Shown in pieces: positions 10,148 through 18,711 of a DNA stretch of 64,000 nucleotides. The DNA is from Paramesorhizobium endophyticum (GTDB lineage: Bacteria > Pseudomonadota > Alphaproteobacteria > Rhizobiales > Rhizobiaceae), in the NCBI RefSeq assembly GCF_014640615.1, contig NZ_BMHH01000016.1:1-64000 (forward strand). The letters are read 5' to 3'. Both the position numbers and the translations under genes were made by a program. The notes under the pieces were generated by a model. That model worked only from the letters and a program-made list of their open reading frames with translations, ran no database searches and was not told the origin of the DNA. How positions within the stretch are numbered: position 1 is the first letter of the stretch; each line of letters begins with the position of its first letter.

Positions 10148-10777
10148 TCAATTATTGAACTGGACTTTCGGGGCCTGCTGGGCCTGCTCGCTTATGGTGA
10201 AGGTCGGCAGGGGCTTCTTGTCGCGGAACCAGATCAGCCGCCACAGCATCGTCGGCAGGGTCTGGAGCGAGGTATTATAGACCCGCACCGCCTCGATATA
10301 ATCCCGCCGCGCCACCGCGATGCGATTCTCGGTGCCTTCGAGCTGTGATTGCAGGGCGAGGAAATTCTGGTTCGCCTTCAGGTCCGGATAGTTTTCCGCC
10401 ACCGCCATGAGCCGCCCCAGCGCCCCGGTCAGATTGGCCTGGTTCTGCTCGAACTGCTTGAAAAGCTCGGGATTGCTGAGCGCGTCGGGCGGCAATTGGA
10501 TCGTCGCCTGTGTCGCCTTGGCGCGCGCCTCGACCACATCGGTGAACGTCTTCTGCTCATGCGTGGCATAGCCCTGCACGGTCGCCACCAGATTGGGGAT
10601 CAGGTCCGCGCGGCGCTGATATTGGTTGAGCACCTGACTCCATGCGGCCTTGACCTGCTCTTCCTGGGTCGGGATGACATTGAAGCCGCACGCCGACAGC
10701 AGCGGCGCCAGCAAGGCCAAGAGCAGCACCGGCAAAAGACGGCGACCGGCGGGCCGCGAAATGGTATCAGCTATCAT
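10148..10777 (-). CDS. lemA: LemA family lipoprotein
   Basis: A 209-residue LemA protein. The N-terminus has a hydrophobic stretch ending in the lipobox LLSAC (Cys30), so it is predicted to be exported and lipid-anchored. The LemA core follows: QVKAAWSQVLNQYQRRADLIPNLVATV, then KTFTDVVEARAKAT, and the long-helix region with YPDLKANQNFLALQSQLEGTENRI. LemA and TPM/YgcG genes commonly sit together, as here, implying a shared envelope function that is not biochemically defined. It is first in the operon; an AT-rich 150-base region upstream separates it from the next, divergent gene. Confidence 0.93.
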   Translation of the reverse strand: MIADTISRPAGRRLLPVLLLALLAPLLSACGFNVIPTQEEQVKAAWSQVLNQYQRRADLIPNLVATVQGYATHEQKTFTDVVEARAKATQATIQLPPDALSNPELFKQFEQNQANLTGALGRLMAVAENYPDLKANQNFLALQSQLEGTENRIAVARRDYIEAVRVYNTSLQTLPTMLWRLIWFRDKKPLPTFTISEQAQQAPKVQFNN

Positions 10778-10936
10778 GCAAATCTCTCCTGATATCGGCT
10801 CTCGAATGGTGCCATCCCCAGCACGGTAATACGAGAGTAATCATATCAGGGAAACAAAGAAACAACAAAGAATTGCTGAAAAGAACCGCAATGAAGCAAC
10901 TAAAACACTTTAAATTCTTGGATGACGGAGGCTGCG

Positions 10937-11182
10937 ATGGAAGAACGGGAGAATAATGACGAGGCGAAAGCGGAAGCCCGCCGCATCCTCAACCGGGTGG
11001 AGCGCGAATCGAATGCGGATCACGGCATGGTCGCCCGGGCGAAACGGCACCTTTCCGCCGCCGATGCCGACCAGGCCGATGCCATCGAAGTGTGGGGCAC
11101 GCGCATCGGACGGGCGCTGAGCCTCATCCTCATTGCCGCCGCGATTCTCTGGCTCCTGACTTATCTTGGCAAAGCGTCTTGA
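10937..11182 (+). CDS. small single-pass membrane protein, hypothetical
   Basis: An 81-residue protein with a highly charged N-terminal half (MEERENNDEAKAEARRILNR) and one hydrophobic segment near 57-75 (GRALSLILIAAAILWLLTYL), suggesting a C-terminal inner-membrane anchor. GGAGG five bases before the ATG at 10937 makes that start better than the in-frame ATG fifteen bases upstream. It is divergent from lemA. I recognise no named family; similar short proteins are common in Rhizobiales genomes. Confidence 0.7.
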   Translation: MEERENNDEAKAEARRILNRVERESNADHGMVARAKRHLSAADADQADAIEVWGTRIGRALSLILIAAAILWLLTYLGKAS

Positions 11183-11240
11183 GTAGAGGTCCCTCACCTG
11201 TCACCATCAGGACACAGTGACAGCATGAGTCGTATTTGCA

Positions 11241-12119
11241 ATGTCTAATCCGCCTGACGCCAAAGCCGTTCTCGTCATATCGAGCCATGTGGTGCGCGGT
11301 TCGGTCGGCAATCGCGCCGCCGTCTTCGCGCTGGAAACGCTGGGCCACCCCGTCTGGGCGGTGCCGACGGTCGTCCTGCCATGGCACCCCGGCCACGGCC
11401 CCGCCAAGCGCATCGTACCCTCCCAGGAGGAGTTCGACGCCCTCATCGCCGATCTCGAACGCGCGCCCTGGCTCGATGAAATCGGCGCGGTGCTGACTGG
11501 CTATCTCGGGCAGGCGTCGCAGGCTGCAAGCATCGCGCGGCTTGTCGAGACCATCAAGGCCAAGAACCCGCAGGTTCTCTATCTCTGCGACCCTGTTATC
11601 GGCGACAAGGAAGGTCTTTACGTTCCCGAGGCGACGGCCATCGCCATTCGCGACCGCTTGATACCGCTTGCCGACATTGCGACGCCCAATCGTTTCGAGC
11701 TTGCCTGGCTCACCGGCGTGCCGCTGGAAGACAACAAGACCATCATGGAAGCGGCTCTCGATGCCGGCCCCGCCACCATGCTCGTCACCTCTGCCGTGCC
11801 GATGATGACGGGCAGCACCGGCAATCTCCTGCTCACCTCCACCCTGGCGATGATGGCAGAGCACCGCCATGTCGACGGCCCCAGCAACGGCTTGGGCGAC
11901 CTGACCTCCGCCCTTTTCCTCGCCCGCACCATGGCCGGCCTTCCGCAGGAAAAAATCCTGCAGGCGACGACCGCCGCCGTCTTCGAGGTCCTCGCCCGCG
12001 CGGCCAAGCGCGGCGCGGACGAGCTGATGCTGGAGGCTGATGCCGCGAGCCTTTCCAACCCCATGGCGATGGTGCAGACGCGCCGCCTCATGCATCCCAC
12101 CAAGGGGCTGCGGGCGTGA
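11241..12119 (+). CDS. pdxY: pyridoxal kinase PdxY
   Basis: Phosphorylates pyridoxal with ATP in the vitamin B6 salvage pathway. The 292-residue protein shows the ribokinase-like PdxK/PdxY pattern: VISSHVVRGSVGNRAAVFAL at the N-terminus, VLTGYLGQ near 88, VLYLCDPVIGDKEGLYV near 115, ATPNRFELAWLTG near 150, and the anion-hole and catalytic segment DGPSNGLGDLTSALF near 215. The family commonly has GTGD at the end of this last motif; here it is GLGD. The start lacks a clear SD and lies inside the end of a seven-codon upstream frame, which may couple translation. Confidence 0.93.
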   Translation: MSNPPDAKAVLVISSHVVRGSVGNRAAVFALETLGHPVWAVPTVVLPWHPGHGPAKRIVPSQEEFDALIADLERAPWLDEIGAVLTGYLGQASQAASIARLVETIKAKNPQVLYLCDPVIGDKEGLYVPEATAIAIRDRLIPLADIATPNRFELAWLTGVPLEDNKTIMEAALDAGPATMLVTSAVPMMTGSTGNLLLTSTLAMMAEHRHVDGPSNGLGDLTSALFLARTMAGLPQEKILQATTAAVFEVLARAAKRGADELMLEADAASLSNPMAMVQTRRLMHPTKGLRA

Positions 12120-12285
12120 CGGACAAGCGGGAAAAGCCGGGCGCAATTCTCCGGGCGAGACTTGCGCGTCAGCAAAGAACTGGACCGCCGCGCATATTCC
12201 ATTAATACAGGAGCCACCCAAGGGGCTTGGGTACCCCCGCCTGAAACGATTTGATCTTCCTCCCAACCAGAGCTATGGCACAGGT

Positions 12286-12960
12286 ATGAACGATCTTACC
12301 CCAAATGATCTTCCCGCCGGCAACCTCCCCGAGGCGCTTCTCGCCGGCTACCGCAACTTCATGTCCGGGCGTTTCGCCGACGAATCCCTGCGCTACAGGG
12401 AACTGGCCGAACGAGGCCAGACGCCGGAAACCATGGTTATCGCCTGCTGCGATTCCCGCTCCGCGCCGGAAACCATCTTCGATACCCACCCCGGCGAGAT
12501 TTTCGTGCTGCGCAACGTCGCCAATCTCGTCCCCCCCTATGAGCCGGACGGCGAATATCACTCCACCTCCGCCGCGCTCGAATTCGCGGTGCAGAGCCTT
12601 GAGGTCAAGCATATCGTGGTGATGGGCCATGGCCGCTGCGGCGGCATCAAGGCCGCGCTCGACCACGAAAGCGCGCCCCTTTCGCCGGGCGATTTCATCG
12701 GCAAATGGATGAGCCTCGTCGCCCCCGCCGCCGAAACCGTCTCTGCCAACACGCTGATGACCTCGACCGAGCGCCAGACCGCGCTGGAGCGCATCTCCAT
12801 CCGCTACTCCATCGCCAATCTGCGCAGCTTCCCCTATATCGCCTCCCGCGAAAAGGAAGGCCGCCTCACCCTGCACGGTGTCTGGTTCGATATTTCGACG
12901 GGAGAACTGTGGGTGATGGACCACCAGACGGGCGATTTTGTGCGTCCGCCTGTCGAGTAG
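12286..12960 (+). CDS. beta-class carbonic anhydrase
   Basis: Interconverts CO2 and bicarbonate with a zinc ion in the cytosol. The 224-residue protein has the zinc-binding CxDSR motif (Cys54, Asp56, Arg58 in IACCDSR) and the second ligand pair HxxC (His115, Cys118 in GHGRCGG), as in active beta-CAs. The chosen ATG gives a normal family length; the frame is open upstream but overlaps the end of pdxY and has no family similarity. SD is weak. About 165 bases separate it from pdxY, so it may have its own promoter. Confidence 0.93.
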   Translation: MNDLTPNDLPAGNLPEALLAGYRNFMSGRFADESLRYRELAERGQTPETMVIACCDSRSAPETIFDTHPGEIFVLRNVANLVPPYEPDGEYHSTSAALEFAVQSLEVKHIVVMGHGRCGGIKAALDHESAPLSPGDFIGKWMSLVAPAAETVSANTLMTSTERQTALERISIRYSIANLRSFPYIASREKEGRLTLHGVWFDISTGELWVMDHQTGDFVRPPVE

Positions 12961-13167
12961 TACCCTCCCCTCCCCTGCCGGATGGCGACGTGACGGGTTG
13001 AGCACAACCGCCGGCCCCTTGCGTCGCCGCAACCTCGCGCAGCTGTCCGGCTGGATTGAAGGAGTTTTCAACGCTTACCACTCCGCCAACAAATCGCCCT
13101 CAAACAATTCCCATCTCTCCCACCTATGCGCTATGTTTCGCGCGGAATCGGTGTGGGAGGATTGGAT

Positions 13168-14748
13168 ATGGATAAGGTTGTTGCGGTCGATGTCGGGACC
13201 GGCAGCGCGCGGGCGGGTGTTTTTTCGCTGAGCGGCGATCTATTGGCCCGCGCAGAGCATCCGATCCTGATGAACCGCCCGAAGCCCGATTTCGCCGAGC
13301 ATGATTCCAACGATATCTGGCAGGCTGTCTGTCATGCGGTGAGGACAGCGCTGACCAAGGCTGATATAGCGGCCGATGAAGTGGCGGGCATCAGCTTCGA
13401 CGCCACCTGCTCGCTGGTGGTGCGCGACCGCGATGGCGATCAGCTCACCGTTTCGCCATCAGGCGAAAACCGCTGGGACACCATCGTCTGGCTCGACCAC
13501 CGGGCGCTGGCCGAAGCGGACGAGTGCACGGCGACGGGCCATCGCGTCCTCGACTATATCGGCGGCGTCATGTCGCCCGAGATGGAAACGCCGAAGCTGA
13601 TGTGGCTGAAGCGCAACCTGCCTTCGACCTGGGAGAAGGCGGGATATTTCCTCGACCTTGCGGATTATCTCAGCTGGCGGGCATCCGGCTCGCTGGAGCG
13701 CTCGCAATGCACGCTCACCTGCAAATGGGCCTATCTCGCCCATGAGGAACCGGGCTGGAGCCGGGATTTCTTCGAGACGGTCGGTATTGCCGACATGCGG
13801 GAGAAGGGCGCGCTGCCGGACAAGGCGAGCCCCATCGGCAAGAATCTCGGCAGGCTCACCGAAAAGGTGGCGGCCGAACTGGGGCTGAGCCCGGCCTGCC
13901 AGGTTGGAGTGGGGCTTATCGATGCTCATGCCGGTGCGCTCGGTGTGCTTGGCAGCTATGCCGGGGACATCGCGCAAATCGACCGGCATCTGGCGCTGAT
14001 CGCGGGGACGTCGAGTTGTGTGATGGCGCTTTCGCAGACGCCGCGCCCGACGCCGGGCGTATGGGGTCCTTATTACGGCGCGGTGCTCGATGGTTGCTGG
14101 CTCAACGAGGGTGGGCAATCGGCCACCGGCGCGCTGCTGGACCATATCATCCGCTGGCACGGCGCAGGAGGCGAACCGAACGCGGCCATGCACCAGCGCA
14201 TCGTCGAGCGGGTACAGGAATTGCGCCGCCAGGAAGGGGCGGATTTCGCCAGGCGGCTGCATGTGCTGCCGGATTTCCACGGCAACCGCTCGCCGCTCGC
14301 CGATCCGCATGCGGTGGGCGTGGTCAGCGGGCTGACGCTCGACGCCTCCTTCGACAGCCTCTGCCGGCTGTACTGGCGCACCGCCGTCGGCATCGCGCTC
14401 GGCGTCCGGCATATTTTGGAGACGCTCAACGCCAAGGGCTACACCATCGACACGCTGCATGTGACCGGCGGCCACATCAAGAACGCGCTGCTGATGGAGC
14501 TTTACGCCGACGCCACCGGCTGCATGGTGATCGAGCCACAGGCGGAAGATGCGATGCTGCTCGGCACCGCCATGGTCGCCGCCACCGCCGCCGGGCTCTA
14601 CCCGGACCTCGCCAGCGCCTGCACGGGGATGCAGAAGGGCGGGCTGGAGCGCAAGCCTTCAGCGGAAACGCGCGAAGCGCTCGACCGGGATTACCGCGTT
14701 TTTCTCACGATGCATGAACAGCGTGAAGCGCTGGATAAGATGGCTTGA
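13168..14748 (+). CDS. FGGY-family pentulose kinase, D-ribulokinase-like
   Basis: An ATP-dependent sugar kinase of 526 residues. The N-terminal FGGY domain begins VVAVDVGTGSARAGVF; DATCSLVVRD lies near 85; the sugar-binding catalytic region has GLIDAHAGALGVLG near 250; the C-terminal domain has LIAGTSSCVMAL and the ATP-binding block TGGHIKNALLMELYADATGC near 435. The overall pattern matches the ribulokinase-like FGGY branch rather than XylB or GlpK. The start has GGGAGG seven bases upstream. It converges on rhaK and is not part of that operon by strand. Substrate is inferred, not proven. Confidence 0.85.
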   Translation: MDKVVAVDVGTGSARAGVFSLSGDLLARAEHPILMNRPKPDFAEHDSNDIWQAVCHAVRTALTKADIAADEVAGISFDATCSLVVRDRDGDQLTVSPSGENRWDTIVWLDHRALAEADECTATGHRVLDYIGGVMSPEMETPKLMWLKRNLPSTWEKAGYFLDLADYLSWRASGSLERSQCTLTCKWAYLAHEEPGWSRDFFETVGIADMREKGALPDKASPIGKNLGRLTEKVAAELGLSPACQVGVGLIDAHAGALGVLGSYAGDIAQIDRHLALIAGTSSCVMALSQTPRPTPGVWGPYYGAVLDGCWLNEGGQSATGALLDHIIRWHGAGGEPNAAMHQRIVERVQELRRQEGADFARRLHVLPDFHGNRSPLADPHAVGVVSGLTLDASFDSLCRLYWRTAVGIALGVRHILETLNAKGYTIDTLHVTGGHIKNALLMELYADATGCMVIEPQAEDAMLLGTAMVAATAAGLYPDLASACTGMQKGGLERKPSAETREALDRDYRVFLTMHEQREALDKMA

Positions 14749-14762
14749 TGGCGGATGGCGAT

Positions 14763-14937
14763 CCCTTCACCCTCGCCCTTCGAGGCTCCGCTTCGCTCCG
14801 CACCTCAGGATGAAGGTGAAGGGGCACGGCGCCTTGATGATCTTCATTTTATCTGAAGTGACGGCGGCGCTTCAGTAGTCCCTCATGGTGAGGTGCGAAT
14901 GGAGCGCAGCGGAATTCGCCTCGAACCACGAGGGCGC
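14763..14937. repeat. palindromic repeat family C (copy C1)
   Basis: Contains CCCTTCGAGGCTCCGCTTCG and ACCTCAGGATGA, then the inverted CTCATGGTGAGGTGCGAATG and GAGCGCAGCGGAATTCGCCTCGAACCACGAGG segments. The same blocks recur at 43.1-43.3 kb. Here it fills the space between two convergent sugar-kinase genes and could act as a bidirectional terminator. Confidence 0.8.
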
Positions 14938-16302
14938 TTAGCACGATTTGCGCCAGCGCTCCGCATAAGCTGTGAAGGTGGCAGGCATCGCCAAATCATT
15001 CGGCTCTGGCAAGCTTGCGCTGGGTTGCATCCCGGCAAGCATCGCCGCGCCGAGGCTGGTGCCGGTCGAGCCGGGGAGTGCCAGCACTTCACGTCCCGTG
15101 AGGCTGGCGAGTGCCGCGGTGTAGATGCGGTTTTTGGCGAACGGGCCTTCGACAATAACCGGCCCATGCGCGCCGACGAGGCCGAGGCTTACATCCGTCA
15201 TCAGCGCGGCATAAAGCGAGGCGGCGGCGTAGCGCGCGGAAGGGCTGAGGCTTTCGGCGTTTAGCCAAGTCATGTCGCGTGCCGGGAAGGGGCCTGAGCC
15301 CTTGACGACGCTGGGGAGGACCATGGTCATGCGGGACAAAATGTCAGGCAATGCGGCGATGGCCTCGTCGAGGGTGGCAGGGCTATCCTTCGTCAGCAGC
15401 TCGAACTCACGTCCGCCCATGAAGCGGGCGGAGGGAACGGGGCGACCATAGGCATCGACATTGACGAGGGTATCGCGCTCCGGGTCGAGGCATTCCGCGT
15501 GGCCGCCGACGCCGAAGATCACTACCCATGTACCGGTCGAGACGACGGCGAAGGGCGGCTCGCGCCGAATGAGGTGCGGCAGAAGCGAGGCGTTGGAATC
15601 GTGAATGCCGCAATGAACGGGAATGGGCTTGTCGAGGCCGATTGCCTGCGCAATTTCCGGCAGGACAGGCCCGAGCGCGTCGAAGGCGGCGCGGACCGGG
15701 GCTAGCAGCGGCCTGATTTCCAGCCTGTCCACCAGCGAGGAGAAATCGCCTGCCCGCGGGTTCCAGAGATCGGTGTGGCAGCCGAGCGAAGTCGCCTCGC
15801 AAGCGGCGATGCCGGTCAGTCGCCAAGCCCAATATTGCGGATAGGTGAGGATGGTTTGTACGTTCGCGAAGAGATCGGGGAAGGCGGTTTTCTGGTAGTG
15901 CAACTGCGCGCCGAGATTGAGGCCACCGGAGAGATAGGGCGAGGCGGTTTCGCTGAAATCAGGGCGGAGGGAGGCGTAACTTTCGCGGATTTCATCCGGG
16001 TAGCTGTGCTCATAGTCGAGCACCGGCATGACGAGGCCGTGCCTGCCAAGGAGCGCAGCGGACGCGCCATGGGTGGTGATCGAGATGGCGTCGAAGCCGG
16101 GGGTGTTGGCGAATTCGGCGAGGGATTCGATGAAGAAGGTCCAGAGCGCCTCAATGTTGTAACGCGGATAGGGCGGGCCTGACAGCACGCGGTTAGGCGT
16201 GGTGCGGGCGACGACCTCCTTTGCCGTTCCCGTATCGACGATGACGGCCTTGGCGTTGGTCTTGCCTATGTCTAGAACGGCGATGCGGGCGGGCGGGATC
16301 AT
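14938..16302 (-). CDS. rhaK: L-rhamnulose kinase RhaK (FGGY family)
   Basis: Last gene of the rhaSTPQUK operon. The 454-residue protein is an FGGY kinase with IAVLDIGKTNAKAVIVD at the start, AISITTHGASAALLG near 75, VHCGIHDSNASLLPHL near 235 (catalytic aspartate region) and VVSTGTWVVIFG near 255. The short length and DIGKTNAK motif match the rhizobial RhaK group. In Rhizobium leguminosarum the kinase is needed both for catabolism and for function of the rhamnose transporter (established for that species; inferred here). Repeat A3 separates it from rhaU. The gene converges with the plus-strand FGGY kinase. Confidence 0.9.
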   Translation of the reverse strand: MIPPARIAVLDIGKTNAKAVIVDTGTAKEVVARTTPNRVLSGPPYPRYNIEALWTFFIESLAEFANTPGFDAISITTHGASAALLGRHGLVMPVLDYEHSYPDEIRESYASLRPDFSETASPYLSGGLNLGAQLHYQKTAFPDLFANVQTILTYPQYWAWRLTGIAACEATSLGCHTDLWNPRAGDFSSLVDRLEIRPLLAPVRAAFDALGPVLPEIAQAIGLDKPIPVHCGIHDSNASLLPHLIRREPPFAVVSTGTWVVIFGVGGHAECLDPERDTLVNVDAYGRPVPSARFMGGREFELLTKDSPATLDEAIAALPDILSRMTMVLPSVVKGSGPFPARDMTWLNAESLSPSARYAAASLYAALMTDVSLGLVGAHGPVIVEGPFAKNRIYTAALASLTGREVLALPGSTGTSLGAAMLAGMQPSASLPEPNDLAMPATFTAYAERWRKSC

Positions 16303-16311
16303 GGGAGTCGA

Positions 16312-16384
16312 TCTCCCCCCTTGAGGGGGAGATGCCGCCCTTCGACAAGCTCAGGAGGGCAGAGGGGGGTATCTGGCGCTTCCA
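16312..16384. repeat. palindromic repeat family A variant (A3)
   Basis: Reads CTCCCCCCTTGAGGGGGAGATG, then GCCCTTCGACAAGCTCAGGA, GGGCAGAGGGGGGT and TCTGGCGCTTCCATC. The same variant appears in inverted orientation at 50180-50250. It lies within the rhamnose operon between rhaU and rhaK. Confidence 0.85.
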
Positions 16385-16399
16385 TCAAAACAAATCCCT

Positions 16400-16717
16400 C
16401 TAAGCCAGATGAAAGACAGCGATCAGTTCCGACTGCACCGGCGAATTGTCCGGGTTGGTCTCCATGATGTCGGCCATATGCGCCCACCATTTCTTCATCA
16501 CCGGATGATTTGGAAGGTCGGCCATGCGGTGATCCGCCGGGCGCGTCAGGATGCCGAAGAGGGTGTTGGTTTCGGGGTCGAGATGGATGGAATAGTCGGA
16601 GACGCCTGATACGTGCAGAAGCTCCACCAGCTCCGGCCATATCTCATCGTGACGGCGTTTGTATTCGGCTTCCATGCCGGGGTTGAGCCGCATCTTGAAG
16701 GCGTATTTTTCGCTCAT
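16400..16717 (-). CDS. rhaU: L-rhamnose mutarotase
   Basis: Interconverts the alpha and beta anomers of L-rhamnose, feeding the isomerase. The 105-residue length and pattern fit the RhaM/RhaU dimeric ferredoxin-like fold: [40 protein letters not shown] (with the conserved His region), and [15 protein letters not shown] near the C-terminus. Its start codon overlaps the rhaQ stop by four bases, indicating coupled translation. A paralogue of the same family lies in the fucose cluster at 60.2 kb. Confidence 0.95.
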   Translation of the reverse strand: MSEKYAFKMRLNPGMEAEYKRRHDEIWPELVELLHVSGVSDYSIHLDPETNTLFGILTRPADHRMADLPNHPVMKKWWAHMADIMETNPDNSPVQSELIAVFHLA

Positions 16718-17715
16718 GCTTTTTTCCCGGATTTAATTCGCTGGAAGAGGACCGGCAGCGAGATGGTGACGATCAGCAGCAGGCCGATGAAGATGGACAT
16801 GACGATGCCCGGCACATTGAGAAGCCCGAGGCCGAAGGTGACGAGGCCCATGACGAAGGCGGCGATGACGACGCCGCCTATGGTGCCGGAGCCGCCGAGG
16901 ATCGAGACGCCGCCGAGCACCACCATGGTGACCACCTCTAGCTCCCAGCCCTGCGCAATGGACGGGCGAGTGGAGCCGAGGCGCGAGGTGAGGCACACGG
17001 CGGCGATGCCGCTCATCAGGCCCGTCAGCAGAAACAGGATGAACTTGATCCGCTCCACCGGAATGCCGGAAAAGCGCGCGGCGAAGGCGTTGTTGCCGAT
17101 GGCATAGACGCGGCGGCCGAAGCTGGTGGCGTGGAGCAGGATGGCGAAGACAATGGCGCAGGCGATAAAGAGCACGAACTCGAACGAGAAGACCCAGAAG
17201 ACATAGCCTTGGCCGAAATAGGCGAAGCTGTCGGGATAATTGCCATAGGCCTGGTCGCCCAGCACAATATAGGAAATGCCCCGGAAGAGGCTCATCGTGC
17301 CTATCGTGACGACGATGGAAGGCAGTCCCAGCCCCGCCACCAGAAACCCGTTGAAGACGCCGCAGAGAATCCCGACGCCAACGCCGATGGCGACGAGGCC
17401 CGGCGTGCCGATGCCGATCTGCGCCGCCGCGCCCATGGCCGTTGAAGCGAGCGCGATGATCGCCGCGACCGAAAGGTCGATCTCGCCCGAGATGATCAAC
17501 AGCGCCATGGCGAAGGCGATGAGCGCCTTTTCGGTGAAGTTGAAAGTGGCGTCGGAGAGGTTCCAGACATTGAGGAAATAGGGCGAGGCGAAGGAATTGG
17601 CGATGAAGATCGCAATCGCCACGCCGAGCAGCAGGACTTCCCAGCTTGACAGCGCTCGGGTGAAGGATGTGCCGAGCCGGTCGGGGATATGGCGCTTTTC
17701 AGGGACGGCGCTCAT
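16714..17715 (-). CDS. rhaQ: rhamnose ABC transporter permease RhaQ
   Basis: One of two inner-membrane subunits of a CUT2 (RbsC-like) sugar importer. The 333-residue protein is strongly hydrophobic with about nine or ten segments; [20 protein letters not shown] near 82, [26 protein letters not shown] near 125 and [18 protein letters not shown] near 265 are classic RbsC-family motifs. It overlaps both neighbours (rhaP stop and rhaU start) by four bases. The gene order S-T-P-Q-U-K matches the R. leguminosarum rhamnose locus. Confidence 0.93.
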   Translation of the reverse strand: MSAVPEKRHIPDRLGTSFTRALSSWEVLLLGVAIAIFIANSFASPYFLNVWNLSDATFNFTEKALIAFAMALLIISGEIDLSVAAIIALASTAMGAAAQIGIGTPGLVAIGVGVGILCGVFNGFLVAGLGLPSIVVTIGTMSLFRGISYIVLGDQAYGNYPDSFAYFGQGYVFWVFSFEFVLFIACAIVFAILLHATSFGRRVYAIGNNAFAARFSGIPVERIKFILFLLTGLMSGIAAVCLTSRLGSTRPSIAQGWELEVVTMVVLGGVSILGGSGTIGGVVIAAFVMGLVTFGLGLLNVPGIVMSIFIGLLLIVTISLPVLFQRIKSGKKA

Positions 17716-18710
17716 GCATTGGCCTCCTCAAAGGTCTTGGCTGCCTTGTCGCGCAGGATGATGCGGCCGCGGCGCTTTTCCGCCCGCGCGTTGAAGATGA
17801 CGGCGAGGATGATGACCGCTCCTGAAATGGCCATCTGCCAGAAGGGCGAGATATCGATGACGGGCAGCGCATTCTTGATGACGCCGAGGAACAGCGCGCC
17901 CAGCACGGTGCCGGCAACGGTGCCGATGCCGCCCAGGGTAGAGATGCCGCCTATGACACAGGCGGCGACGCTGTCGAGTTCGAAGCCGGCGGCGATATCG
18001 ACATAGGCGACCGCATAGCGCGACACCCAGAGATAGCCGCAGAGCCCGGCAAGCGCGCCCGACAGCACGAAGGCGAAGAAGCGGGTGCGCCCGACATCGA
18101 TGCCGGCATAGATCGCGGCGGTGGGGTTGCCGCCAGAGGCATAGAGCGCGCGGCCGAAGAAGCTGCGCGTCATCATGACGTAGATGAAAATGACGATGGC
18201 GATGGCGATCCAGCCGAGGACGGGCAGGCCGAGGAAGACATGGCGCGGGGTGTTGAGGAAACCAGGCGTCATCTGGTGCGCATTGACCCAGCCGCCCCCC
18301 GAAAGCACGAAGGCCATGCCGCGATAGATGGTGAGCGTACCCAGCGTTACGACGATGGGCGGAATGCCGATCTTCCAGACGAGGAGCCCGTTGATCGCGC
18401 CCAGAAACGCGCCGATGCCGATGGCGGCGACGATGAGGAGGGCGAGCGGAAGCTCAGGATGGGCGGCGTTGAGCATGGCCACGGCCATACCTGACAAGGC
18501 GAGGTTGGCGGCGACGGAGAGGTCGATGGATTTGGTCAGGATGACCGCCATCTGGCCGAGCGCCAGGATGATGAGAATCGAAGTGTCGTTGAAGATGCCT
18601 GCAAGGTTTTTCGGCGAGGAGAAGCCGGGCGCGCGCGTGGAGAAGGCGGCGACGAGGATGGCGATGATGCCGAAGAGCAGGATTTCACGATTTTTAAGGA
18701 TGCGATTCAT
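17712..18710 (-). CDS. rhaP: rhamnose ABC transporter permease RhaP
   Basis: Second permease of the CUT2 rhamnose importer, 332 residues with about ten membrane segments. RbsC-type motifs are visible: TKSIDLSVAANLALSGMAVA near 60, GAFLGAINGLLVWKIGIPPIVVTLG near 105, and AACVIGGISTLGGIGTVAGTV near 260. It starts one base after rhaT ends and its stop overlaps rhaQ's start. Together RhaP and RhaQ form the transmembrane channel energised by RhaT and fed by RhaS. Confidence 0.93.
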   Translation of the reverse strand: MNRILKNREILLFGIIAILVAAFSTRAPGFSSPKNLAGIFNDTSILIILALGQMAVILTKSIDLSVAANLALSGMAVAMLNAAHPELPLALLIVAAIGIGAFLGAINGLLVWKIGIPPIVVTLGTLTIYRGMAFVLSGGGWVNAHQMTPGFLNTPRHVFLGLPVLGWIAIAIVIFIYVMMTRSFFGRALYASGGNPTAAIYAGIDVGRTRFFAFVLSGALAGLCGYLWVSRYAVAYVDIAAGFELDSVAACVIGGISTLGGIGTVAGTVLGALFLGVIKNALPVIDISPFWQMAISGAVIILAVIFNARAEKRRGRIILRDKAAKTFEEANA

Positions 18711-18711
18711 A

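Noticed and set aside
14749-14937. A small gene between the two kinases
   Set aside because: All open frames here are encoded by repeat C1 and none has an SD or a recognisable product.
13168-16302. Treating the plus-strand FGGY kinase as part of the rhamnose operon
   Set aside because: It is convergent with rhaK, separated by repeat C1, and its motifs fit a ribulokinase-like branch; rhaK already supplies the rhamnulose kinase.
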